Below are positions 46,325 through 56,138 of a stretch of DNA of 64,000 nt, piece after piece. A model generated the notes under the pieces. It saw only the letters and a program-made list of their open reading frames with translations, ran no database searches and was not told the origin of the DNA. The stretch covers positions 1 to 64,000 of the forward strand of contig JAHLKH010000129.1 of assembly GCA_025526915.1 (NCBI GenBank), written 5' to 3'. The position numbers and the translations under genes were made by a program. This DNA comes from Entophlyctis helioformis (Eukaryota > Chytridiomycota > Chytridiomycetes > Chytridiales > Chytriomycetaceae). Every line of letters begins with the position of its first letter. Within the stretch, counting starts at the first letter, position 1.

Positions 46325-48626
46325 ATGGCAGACAGCAACGACGACCTTGCAAGGCAGATTGCTGTTCTCGAGAGTGGGTGCCCAGCGCCATGCCGATGGG
46401 GCCAGGCGCAGATGTCTCACACATGCCATGCCATGCCATGCCATGCCATGCACCCGACAGACGCCATCAAGCAGCGCAAGCTGGCCCAGGCGCAGCCGCA
46501 GCAGCCGGCAGCCTCGTCGTGGTCGAGCAACAAGCGGCCTGCGCAGGCGTATGCGCAATACCCACAACCGCATGCGACTGCTCCGGCATACAACGCTTAC
46601 AACGCTTACAACGCACATGGGCGAGGGCGTGGGCGTGGGCAAGGGCGTGGGATAGGGCGAGACATGGCGGCCAGCCACGTCAGCCACGCCGGCCAGGGTC
46701 ATGCCCACCAGTCCAAGCATCGCAAGCTGGTCAATGTGCATCAGCCACAGCCACAGCCATCGCAACCGGCCACAACTGCGACGGCCACAACTGCTGCCGT
46801 CGATGCACCTGTCGCTGCCACTGCACCGGTCGCTCCTGTTGCGTCAGTGTCTTACATTCGCAAGGGCAACAGCCTTGTCCGTGCTGATCTCAAGGCGCAG
46901 CCCGCGCACCAGCCGGTGCACCAGCCAGCCGCCCCATCGCAGCCAAGCACAGGCAGCTTGCCAGTCATTCCAGCAATCCATGCGCAGGAACAGCAGCAGC
47001 GGCAGATCAGGCAGCAGCCGATGCGTCAGAGCGTCAACAAGAAGCTGGTCATCAAGGACGGTATCGCGTATCGCACAGACGGCAGATCGCTAGTGGCTGC
47101 CGGCCAGCCGTCGTCGCTGTCGTCTCTGCCATCGCGATCGTCGCACAAGTCGCTGCAGCCAGGCCGCACACACAAGACCCACAAAGCCCCCAAAGCCCCG
47201 ATGCTCATCACGATCAACGGCGTGCAGTTTGCCACCAACGCGTCACGCCGCACGCTTGTTCGTGTCAACGGCCAAGGCCCCGTATCTGCAGACAGCCCCA
47301 CAGGTATGCGGATGTCTGCCACCTACCGCCTTGTGTTTGATTGCATGATGCAGCATGGAGACTGGCATCTAACGCACTTGGACGTGTCTATAGATGGAAA
47401 AGCGGCGGCTGTGCCCAAGAAGGTCATGGTCAATGGTGTCAAGTATGTGCGCAGCAAACGTGGCAACATGATCCTGGCTAGCAGACAGACAGGTGCGTCT
47501 TCCGTTGCCGCTTCCCATGTCGAGATGGGAGGGCCTGCCGCAAGAGGGGCAAGAGGGGCAAGAGGGCAGAGGAGCACGAAGTGGCGGGCCAACAGCCGGT
47601 GCACGGCCTGGCGCATCCATGACATGGCGGCCCACCGGATGGAACACACTCAAGCCCAAGCGCAAGGTCATGTACTGTCAGTTCTACCGCTACGGTAAGC
47701 GACTCCATCTCGTATGCTGTTTGCCTTGTGACTCATGCGACTCACCTGATGGAGCTGCAGGACGATGCACCAAGGGCGACGCATGCCGGTATGCGCACGA
47801 CCCACGCCACATTGCCCTCTGCCCGTCCTTCCTCAAATCCAGCGGCACATGTAGCGACCCTGGCACGTGTGTCCTCTCCCACGTGCCGCTCGACGAAACG
47901 ACGCCGTTTTGCATCCACTTTGAGCGAGGCTGGTGCTCCAAGGAAACGTGTCTGTATCTCCATGTCAAGCTGTCGCCAGGCGCTCCCGTGTGCGCCGACT
48001 TTGTCAAAGAGGGCTACTGCGAACGCGGCAAGTCGTGTCTCAAACGGCACGTGTTCCTGTGCCCCGAGTTTGAGGCCGGATCGTGTCCGCGTGGCGACGC
48101 GTGCCGGTTTCCGCACTATGTCCCAAAAGCGCGTCGTGCGGCTGGTGCTACGTCCGTGTCTGCTTCCACCGTTGCTGGCAGTGCTCCTGCAAGTGGCAGT
48201 GGCGGCGGTAGCGGTGGTAGTAGTGGTCTGACGGCAGATGCAGGTGATCCGTGCGAAGAGGACGAGGACGATGAGATGCAGCTGCCGCCCATTCCAGACT
48301 TTAGTCGGCTGTTGGAACAGCTTGCGCGGGAAGCCGAGGTTGAGTTGCAGACAGCTGGCGACCAGGCAGAAGAAGAGCAGGAGGACGAGGCTGCAGATGA
48401 GCAGATGCAGTCTGATGGAGAAGACATTGGTGATGCTAATGAGGACGAGGTGGATGAGGAGGATGGCGAGGAGGACGAAGAAGACGACGAGGAAGACGAC
48501 GAGGAAGAGGCTGCGGATGATCTGCAGGCGTCGGGGGCATCTGACGACGACATGCTTGCCATTGATGTGCCAGACGACATCTCCGAGCCCGAGATCGCCG
48601 GCACCGAGACCCATGGGGAGGCGTGA
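46325..48626 (+). CDS. ZC3H3-like CCCH zinc-finger protein
   Basis: ZC3H3 proteins act in mRNA polyadenylation and export. The start MADSNDDLARQIAVLE splices to NAIKQRKLAQ, like the N-terminal helix of ZC3H3. A long Gln/His/Pro-rich region contains four related short motifs (VSYIRKGNSLVR; LVIKDGIAYRTDGRSLVA; LITINGVQFATNASRRTLVR; VMVNGVKYVRSKRGNMILA) that resemble the repeat before the fingers in animals. Five CCCH fingers follow: CQFYRYGRCTKGDACRYAH, CPSFLKSSGTCSDPGTCVLS, CIHFERGWCSKETCLYLH, CADFVKEGYCERGKSCLKRH, CPEFEAGSCPRGDACRFPH. The C-terminus is very acidic. Introns interrupt at about 46374-46469, 47306-47393, 47493-47587 and 47696-47760. Number and spacing of fingers match ZC3H3. Confidence 0.9.
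46422..46451 (+). repeat. (ATGCC)n pentanucleotide array in the first intron of the CCCH gene
   Basis: Five to six tandem ATGCC units, the complement of the GGCAT array at 36522-36547. Confidence 0.9.
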
Positions 48627-48674
48627 GCTGCTCGTGCATGTCCATGAATGTTGTGCAATGAACAGCAAGGCACT

Positions 48675-49046
48675 TTATTGCGATCGCAGTTTCTTGACGG
48701 GTGCAGAAGCGGTGTCCATGTCCAGCATGTGGCGATCGCCGTCACTGTCGCCGCTCTCGCTCTCTTCCTCCTCCTCCTCGTCGTCGTCGTCGTCGTCCTT
48801 GTTGTGGCTGCTGGCTGCTGATGCTCCGTCGGCGGGGTTCTTGGCAAGCAGGTCCGACAGCAGAGCGTTGCAGGCGGCACGGGTCTCGACCAGCGCGTGT
48901 GCAACGGCTGCAGCGACGTCTGTGCGGCTGGCCGGGGGTGATGCTGCGGGCTGTGGCAGCCGCACAGGCAGCTCCAGCCTGTGTGCGTCTGCGCCGTCGT
49001 GGTCAGCGTCTGTGCCTGTCCTGGTGTACTGAACCACGATCTGCAT
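48675..49046 (-). CDS. Possible Gon7-like subunit of the KEOPS/EKC complex
   Basis: A single exon codes for about 123 residues. It starts MQIVVQYTRTGTDADHD, has a strand-like LELPVRLPQ, then a helix TDVAAAVAHALVETRAACNA with LLSDLLAKN, and ends in a long Asp/Glu run followed by DRHMLDMDTA and PVKKLRSQ. Short proteins with a beta hairpin, one long helix and an acidic disordered tail fit Gon7, the fifth KEOPS subunit for tRNA t6A synthesis, which is poorly conserved. The match is by shape more than by sequence, so this is tentative. Its start is 42 bases from that of Get2. Confidence 0.45.
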   Translation of the reverse strand: MQIVVQYTRTGTDADHDGADAHRLELPVRLPQPAASPPASRTDVAAAVAHALVETRAACNALLSDLLAKNPADGASAASSHNKDDDDDDEEEEEESESGDSDGDRHMLDMDTASAPVKKLRSQ

Positions 49047-49088
49047 TGAGCGTGTGGAGTTGTAGCGACAACGACAAACTCGGCGAGG
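49047..49088. promoter_or_regulatory. 42-base spacer between divergent start codons
   Basis: This separates the Gon7-like gene (minus) and Get2 (plus). It is too short for two independent promoters of usual size. Confidence 0.45.
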
Positions 49089-50378
49089 ATGGACGACGGC
49101 ACAGACCCAGCAGCAGCAGCAGCAGCAGCAGCGGCCACGGCCGAGCAGCAGATGGCGCAGGCGGCAGGCGACGAGGCGGGCGGCGAGGCGGGCGACTCGA
49201 CGCTGAGCGCCGCCGAGAAGATGCGGCTGCGGCGCGAGGCCCGGCGCACCAAGATCCTGGCGTCCAGCGAGTCCCGCCTCGGCCGCATCACGCAGACGTA
49301 TGCCAAGGCAGCGCCGTCTGAGCAGGCGTCCGCCTCTGTGCAGGCCGCCGACAGCGAGCCAGCAGCAGCAGCAGTCGCAGCAGCAGCCACGAGCGAGACG
49401 CCCGCCGTGTCCGAGCACCACTGGGACACGCAGTCGCCGCGCCAGCGCCAACGCCCCGCCTCGGGCAGCGCGCCGTCGCCTGCACGCACCGTCCAGCCAC
49501 AGTCGCCGCAGTCGCCACAGTCGCCGTCGACGCTGCTGCAGGCATCCGACTCGCAGCGCTTCCTCAGCGCCGACCACAGCGACGACCGCCTTGACCGCAT
49601 CCTCCGCTCATCGTCGTCGACCGAGTCTCTGTCGGACATGTCGTCGCTGCTCCTGCCAACGGGCACGGCCCGATCGCCGCTCGCTGCGGCCCCCCGGCGG
49701 CTGTGCAGCAGCTGCCCAAGGGCCGCGGGATGGACGTTGTGTGGGCCTGGATCCACGCCGTGTCCATCGCGCTGCTGGCGATCATCGCCGTGGCATCGTT
49801 TGCACGCGTCGAGGTTGACGATCAGGCCGGCGACGGCGTGTGCGGACGTCTGGGCGTGCTTGCCACGGACAAGCTGGTGGTTTTTGAAGACAAGGGCATG
49901 AGCAGCGGCATCCGTCTTGGACACGAAAAGCTGGTGCGTGTGGGCTGCATGTCTCGCGTGCCGCCCGGCTGGCTGTTTGTGGACGCCTGCTAACCTGGCT
50001 GGCCCAACCGGCAGTCGATCTGGATCCTGTTTGCAAGCATCGAGATTGGCATCAACTCTATCCGGCTTGTCTACAACAAGGTGGGCCGCGCTCTGGCCCC
50101 CGGCTTTGGCTCGGGCTCTGCTTGTCTGTCGCTGAATACAGCTTGGACTGACGCTTCATGACCAGTACATTGATCCTTTGGGTGCCGCACCGACATCTTC
50201 CAACAGCATTCTCCAGTTCCTCGGCGCTCGCAGCGGGTTCATTGCATCTATTCTCAAGTTGGTTGCAGAGTACCACTACATCTACGAGGCGCTCATGGAC
50301 GATGTGCTGCTGTTTGTGTTCATGGTCGGCGCGTCGATTGTGGCTGCGCTCCTTGCCAGCAAGGCCGGCATCTGCTGA
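49089..50378 (+). CDS. GET2: Get2/CAMLG-like ER receptor for Get3
   Basis: Get2 (CAMLG in animals) captures Get3-substrate complexes at the ER. After an Ala-rich start comes the Get3-binding arm SAAEKMRLRREARRTKILAS and SESRLGRITQ, matching the basic RERR-K-x-K and R-x-x-x-I motif of Get2 proteins. A long disordered Ser/Pro/Gln region follows, then membrane segments: VWAWIHAVSIALLAIIAVAS, WILFASIEIGINSIRLVY, and the final LVAEYHYIYEALMDDVLLFV with FMVGASIVAALLASKAG. Three membrane spans and a cytosolic N-terminus are as expected. One base seems to be missing in the C6 run at 49691-49696, between the Ser-rich linker and the first span. Confidence 0.85.
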
Positions 50379-50502
50379 TCATCTCCCCGTCCGATGTTGC
50401 ATAGCGGCGCTGCCAGTGTGTGGATGGATGCGGATGGGAATGCGGATGGGAATGGTCCTTGTATTGGCACCTTATGAAAGAAACATTGAAAGAAAGAATG
50501 GC

Positions 50503-53430
50503 TCAGAATGCGTCTGAACTGGGGCCGGATCCGGGGGCAGACACGTCTCCCGACGACGCGACAGAGGGCACCATCATCATCGGCGCGCCATTAGCAACCA
50601 CCTCCATGTCGTGGGCCAGCGCAACCTCGGCATGCAATTGTTTGTGGTCAACGTGTGCTTGCCTTGCATCAGCGACACCATTGTCGTCTGTAGCAACTGT
50701 GCTCGCATCATCGCTGTCGCCGCCATCTCCATCATGGGCGACCGCAGCAGCGGCGGCAGCGGGTGGTGTCGTATCAGCAACCGTTCCAAAAAAGCGAGAA
50801 GCAGGCAGAAGCCGGCCCTGTCCCTTTCCGTTCACGCTAGCCATCTTGACATCGCCGTCATCTTCGCCTTGATCGCGCACCTCGCTCCGCAGACTGTTGC
50901 GTGTTCGACGTCCAAACACCTGCCCGCCGCCCACACCATTGCTGGCTCCGTCAAGCCCACCGCGCGACCGACCACGCCGCTGTCCACTCGTATCGGCTTC
51001 CACCTGTCCACTCCGGACACTTCCACTGTGGCTGCCATCGTCGTCGTCATCGCCAGGCGTCGACCGCTCGTCATACGACACCACACGGCGACTCCGACGC
51101 ACGGCACCTTCGATCTGCCACAGCGCATGCATCTCTGCAGCGGCCATCTTCTTCTTGGCCGCACGCTCGCGTTTGGTTTGCGCAGCCTCGACAGCCGGCA
51201 GCACAATGTCGACCAGATGCGTGTGCAGCGACTCGGCCCCGTTGTCGTCCTTGTCTGCGTGGACCTGGCTGACCACGCCACGCATTTCGTCGAGCGTGGT
51301 GGACAGCACACCCCATTCGCCGCTCGGCTCGTGCGATGAGTAGAGACGCGGATACGTGTCTGTGGCATAGATGTCGAGCGAGCGAGCTGGCCAGTGGCCG
51401 ATTGCACCAAGCTCGGCCAGGTCCGCCGCATCCTCCATCTCGGCATCGGCAGTCGAGGACGTGCCGGCGTCTGCGAAATAGCGTGCACGGGCCGCCTCGT
51501 CAATGGCGGCGTGGATGGACGGGCATTCTATGAGTTGCCAGTCAACAAGAGAGGCGAAGAGCCGGATCTTGATGTGTGTCGGGAGCGCAAAGAAGGCGGT
51601 TGGGTCGAGAGGTTTGTGTTTGTGGTGACTCTTGGTCGGGTGGGATGGCGCAGCAGACGCGGCGTTGTTTGGTGTGGACGTCGAGTTGCGCGTGTTGTCT
51701 GCGTTGTTGGCCGAGTCGTCATGGTCGCTGGACGAGCCGTCGCTGCCATTGTCGCTGTCGCTGTCACTATCGCTGTCCTTGCCGTGGGCATCGACTTTGA
51801 AGCTCTCGTCTGCCTTGTCGTCATCCTCCTCAGCGTCGTCGTCGTTGCCTTGCTTTCCAGCATTGCCGCCGCTGGCAGAATTCGCGCCAATGGCAGTATT
51901 ATAAATGGCTGCATCTGTCTCGCCATCGCCCGTGCCATTGCTCAGATCAGAAGCAGGGGCATCAGGAGCAACATCCGTCAGGACCGCATCGCCAGAACCC
52001 TTGTCCTTGCGAGGCCTGCCGCCCAGAGACTTTTGCAGCGGGTTGGTCTCGAGCACCGTATCCAAGGCAGCCAGATGGCGATCAACGCACCGACGGATCC
52101 AATGCACCCAGTCTTTTCTACAGGCATACACGCAGCCGGCCAGTCAGTTGCGCTGTCCATCCATCACTCTCCGTTCGGCGCAAGCTCAAACTCACGGCAT
52201 CTCCCTGCTGGTCCGCAAGGCCAGGCGCTGCGCAGGGCCGGAAGCCCCACTGGTAGCAGCGCCACCGTTCTTGCCACCGTTCTTGGGCACGGCGTCAAAC
52301 CCAGCAGCCCCAAGCACAAGGTTCTGGCAAAACACAATCGCCAACTGCTCCAGGAGGTCTGACCGCACGGGCTCCTCAAACGCAGCCTCGAGATCCATGG
52401 GCGAGAACACTGGCAGAGCCGCCGCATTCGGGCTCACAAACACGTGCTTGAACTTGTCAACAAAAAAGTAGATGTATGCCGTCTGCCACATGGCAGAGGG
52501 CGGCAGGTCTGTGCGGGCGAGGAACGGATCGTGCTGGGCCGCGTCAAGCGGGTGCGGGCCGTTGCGCGGTCTGTGGACAATGATGGGGATAAAGACGGGT
52601 GCGGGCGGCGGTGGCGTGGGCGGCGGTGGCTCGGGAGTCGATGGAGGCTCTGGGGTCGCTGCAGCTGCCCGTTTGGATCTGGATCTGGGTCTTGGCTTGT
52701 CGCCTGCTGCCTTATCCGCCCTGTCTGCCCTGTCTGCCCTGTCTGCCTTGTCTGCCTTGTCTGCCTTGTCAGTCCTGCCCGCCTTGGCGCTGGGCTTGGA
52801 AGGCGTGGCTGGCGCGGACGACGACGCGCTTCGAGTGTTGCCAGCACCCGAAGCGGACAGCCGGGATTTGTTGCTGCGCGCGGGCTGCTGCGAAGGCTGC
52901 TCGCGGCTGCTGCTGGACGCATCGTCGGTGCCGGCCTTTGCAGCCGGCTTTGCCCGCTTGGATGCACTGGGCAGGCTGCTCTTGGGCCCGCTCTCGGGCT
53001 CGTCGGTCTTGCGCTTGCTGGATCTGCCGCCGGCCTTGCCGTCTTTGGTGCTGCTGGCAACCCCGCCCAGATCGGAGTGGGCAGTCGTCGCTGGCTTGGC
53101 CGCTGGCTTGGCTGCTGACTTGGCATTGGCCTTTGGGGTCTGCTTGCTGGATCTGGATGCCGAGCCAGACGCCGGGCCAGAGGCAGGCATGGACACGGCC
53201 GAGGACGTCGAGGCCGAAGTGGCCAGCACGGGCTTGGACAGCACCGACGCCAGCAGCATGGATGCACGTCGGGTTGGACGGGGAAGCGAGGCCAGAGCAG
53301 CCGCCAGTTCGGCATCGCCCGACGTGTCTGGCTGGTGCGGCTGGTCCGGCTGGTCCAGTTGGTCTGGCTCGCTTGGCTCGCTGTCCGGCGCACCGGCCTT
53401 GGCTGCCTTGGACGGCCGAGCTCTGGGCAT
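50503..53430 (-). CDS. DDT/WHIM-like nuclear protein (chromatin-remodeller accessory type)
   Basis: Two exons. Exon 1 (ATG 53430) is a long basic Ala/Pro/Ser/Lys-rich region with a KADKADKADRADRADRADKA repeat, leading to a globular part: PIIVHRPRNGPHPLDAAQ, AYIYFFVDKFKHVFVSPN, FSPMDLEAAFEEPVRSDLLE and QLAIVFCQNLVLGA. Exon 2 starts KDWVHWIRRCVDRHLAALD, then has an AT-hook-like GRPRKDKG, acidic Ser/Asp repeats, PTHIKIRLFASLVDWQLIEC and DTYPRLYSSHEPSGEWGVLS with TTLDEMRGVVSQV. The DDT-like helix bundle followed by the RLY-W-x-x-L-x-TLDE segment resembles the DDT-WHIM arrangement of ISWI partners (RSF1, CECR2, Itc1). The C-terminus is charged and Ala/Asp-rich. Family level is plausible; the exact orthologue is unclear. 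Confidence 0.65.
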
Positions 53431-53534
53431 GGCGAGCGTGGAGTCTGGAGCGTGGAGTCTGTGCGGGAGAGGCCGCTCTTTGCTGATCTCTGAGCAACAC
53501 CAGCAACACTTTCAGCCAACGCCCAAACAGCAAC

Positions 53535-54233
53535 ATGAGCGGTGTCGTGGCAGAGGCAGCAGTGCAGGCAGCCGCAGGCGCAGCGTCGACGCTCTCGGCC
53601 GCAGTGGCCGCCAATGCCGCAGCCAGCGCCGCAGCCAGCGCAGCCGCAGCGTCCGCACCGGCAGCCGCCAGCGCCGCCAAGAAGACGTTCCGCTCGTTCC
53701 CCGTGCGTGCGCTGCAGGCCAACCTCTCGCTCGGCAGAGGCTCGGCCCTCCCGCTCACTCCGGCGCTGTCCAAGATCACCGTGCGCTTTGGCCCCGACTC
53801 GTGCCCGGCACGGGGCCCCCTCGGGTGCGTGCGCTGCCCCGCCCGACGCTCGCCAATGTCTCACACATGTCTCACACATGCCTCTCGCATGTCTCACTCA
53901 TGTCTCTCTCGCATGTCTCTCGCATGCTCACACATTCATGTCTCACGCAGGTTCTTCTACGTCAACGAGCTGCCCCGTCTGCACGTTGCCAACCCGCGCA
54001 TCACCTTTGAGACGGAGCACGCCCAGCTCGGCTCCTCGGCGCTGCTGCTCACGCTCGCCGGCCGCACAGACACCATCGATCTGCGAGACTGCAGAACCAC
54101 CACCGACATCTGGACGCTCTTCACCCGGAAAGCCACCCGCGCCGTGCCGGCTGCTGCTTCCTCTTCTCCAGATGCTGCCAGGCCCGCTGCCGAGTCTGCT
54201 GCCGAGTCTGCCGAGCCGGCCCTCTCGGCATGA
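53535..54233 (+). CDS. Mitochondrial ribosomal protein of the L51/S25/CI-B8 family (mS25/mL61-like)
   Basis: Exon 1 starts MSGVVAEAAVQAAAG and has an Ala-rich leader typical of a mitochondrial presequence, then FRSFPVRALQANLSLGRGSA and SKITVRFGPDSC. After an intron of about 120 bases, exon 2 reads FFYVNELPRLHVANPRITFE, LLLTLAGRTDTIDLRDC and TTTDIWTLF, with an Ala/Ser tail. The F-x-x-NELPRLxxxNP motif and the strand-helix layout are those of the thioredoxin-like L51/S25/CI-B8 fold; mitoribosomal mS25 and yeast Mrp49 (mL61) look alike here. Which of them it is cannot be settled from sequence alone. It diverges from the DDT-like gene with 104 bases between. Confidence 0.68.
   Translation: MSGVVAEAAVQAAAGAASTLSAAVAANAAASAAASAAAASAPAAASAAKKTFRSFPVRALQANLSLGRGSALPLTPALSKITVRFGPDSCPARGPLGCVRCPARRSPMSHTCLTHASRMSHSCLSRMSLACSHIHVSRRFFYVNELPRLHVANPRITFETEHAQLGSSALLLTLAGRTDTIDLRDCRTTTDIWTLFTRKATRAVPAAASSSPDAARPAAESAAESAEPALSA
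53856..53949 (+). repeat. CATGTCTC-type repeats filling an intron
   Basis: About nine copies of ATGTCTC/CATGCCTCTC/CATGTCTCACAC variants fill nearly the whole intron between the two exons of the L51/S25-type gene, right up to the acceptor. Confidence 0.85.
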
Positions 54234-54318
54234 TCCAGTCCATGTCGCATTCACCCACCAATACAGCTCGTGAGACACGCATATCAGCATGCATCTGTAC
54301 ATGTGCACTCGGCTTTCT

Positions 54319-56067
54319 TCAGTAGTCTGCAAACGCCTGAAAGACTGGGACGCCAACTTCCATGAGCGAGTCTTGGCCGTCGGCCGACTCAAACACTCGC
54401 CGGCGCTTGTGGCGATGGTCAGACAGCATTTCTTGCTGCTGCGGCCCTTGGCTCGACGGCGGCGGTGCACCGGGCACGTCACGACTGCTGTGCAGACTGC
54501 TACTGGAATGTGCACTGCTGCCAGCATGGCTGTTGCTGCCACGTGTTGCCATGGCGCTGCTCGACGCCGCAGACATGCCCTGCGTGTTGGACGGCCGTTG
54601 TTGCGACGATACCGGCCTGCGATGCGCGCGGCTCTGCTGGAGCTCAGACTCGTACTGCAGCTGCGCTTGCTGCCGCGTGGCTTGCATGTTGCCCCGCAGC
54701 TCGGGATACGTGGGCAGGAAGATGGGTGCACACGCACGCGGACTCTCGTCGAAATACGAGTGCCGCAACGCGTCGCGTGCCGTCATTCGGCTCTCTGGCC
54801 GGTACACCAGCATTGCCTTGAGGAACCGCTGCGTCTTGTCCGTGAATCGGGCAAACACTGACCGGATGTTGTCGTACTCGATCCGCGGGAACTTGAACGA
54901 CGAGTAAAAGGGCAGCGACGGCAGTTCGGGCCAGATGGAAGGCGTCGGCGACCCGAGGAGGCCGCAGATGAGCTCGAGTTGGTGTCGCTCGATCTTGCCC
55001 GCCAGCAGTGGCTCGGAGCGCAGCAGCTCGCCGAAAATGCACCCGACGGACCACATGTCGATGGCTGTAGTGTAGATCTTGACGCCAAGAAGAAGCTCTG
55101 GCGAGCGGTACCAGAGTGTCACGACGCGCGGTGTGAGCGGCTCTGGCGGATCGCTGTACAGGCGAGCGAGTCCAAAGTCGGCAATCTTGAGAATGCCCTC
55201 GGATGTCAGCAGGAGGTTCGACAGCTTGAGGTCCCTGTTTGGTGGCGAGTAGTCAGCATACGCACTGCCGATCTAGTTTGTGCGTGTGATTGCGTGTGCG
55301 TACCGATGGATAACGTGGTGGTCATGCAAGTAGGCTTGTCCGTCGCATTGTGTTAGATCTCCATGCACGCGCATGTAGACTTGCATTCTCCAGGCTTACC
55401 AACACCCTTGAGCAGCTGCTGGATCAGACACTTGACTGTTGCATGGCAAGAGGTTCAAGTGGTCAGCAACGCGACGATCGCTTATGTCCACTGCAATGCC
55501 ATGGCTCGCATTCCAAACCTTCGGCAGGCTGGAACACGGTTGTCTTGCCGCGAGCAACAACCGTGTCCATGAGATTGGCCATGTCCTGAGCAACGCCCGT
55601 CCATGTTTAGTGCCATGCTTCGAAGCGGCCTCACCCACGACGCTGACGATCGACCAACACACCTGCTCGCAGTACTCCATGACCAGAAAGATATCCTCTG
55701 GCGCCGCTCCAACAGCAACGTCCAGCACCTGCATCACATTCTCGTGATCCAGGGACCGGAGCAGCGAGATCTCTCGCAGCGAGCTCAGCGGCATGCCCTC
55801 GTTCTCCTGGTCCATGCGGACTCGCTTGAGTGCCACAACGAGCCCCGTTGAGCGGATGCGGGCCTTGTACACGACGCCGTACGTGCCTTCGCCGAGACGC
55901 CCCAGCTTCTCAAAGCTGTCGACCGAGGGCGATGCGCCAGAGTAGGAGCGTGGCACGAGTGCGGGCGGCTTGCTCGGGTCCAGCGAGTGGATGCGTATCA
56001 TGTTGCTGGCCTGTGCTGTTGCTGCTGTCGCTGTTGCTGCCGTCGCTGTCGTCGCTCGTGCCGCCAT
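54319..56067 (-). CDS. CDK10: Cyclin-dependent kinase 10 (PISSLRE type)
   Basis: CDK10 pairs with cyclin M (cyclin Q) in animals. The N-terminus is Ala/Thr-rich, then the kinase domain begins FEKLGRLGEGTYGVVYKARI and VVALKRVRMDQENEG, with the signature helix PLSSLREISLLRSLDHENV (PISSLRE in animals). EDIFLVMEYCEQ, HVIHRDLKLSNLLLT (catalytic loop), KIADFGLARLY (DFG), VVTLWYRSPELLLG and AIDMWSVGCIFGELL follow. The T-loop threonine lies in LTPRVVTLWYR. The C-lobe ends with FLKAMLVYRPESRMTARDAL and is extended by a Gln/Ser-rich tail of about 120 residues with RHKRRRVFES, a likely nuclear signal. Four introns lie in the 5' half (55240-55900). Confidence 0.9.
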
Positions 56068-56138
56068 CAATATCGGTTTTTGGCGGTACGAATTCAACCA
56101 GAAGGTTGCCTCAAAAGTGCGAAAAGTGGCAGTAGCAA
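56068..56138. promoter_or_regulatory. 71-base spacer between divergent start codons
   Basis: This separates Cdk10 and the four-pass membrane protein. No TATA element is seen; a GAAAAGTGG-like repeat (AAAAGTG twice) lies near 56115. Confidence 0.4.
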
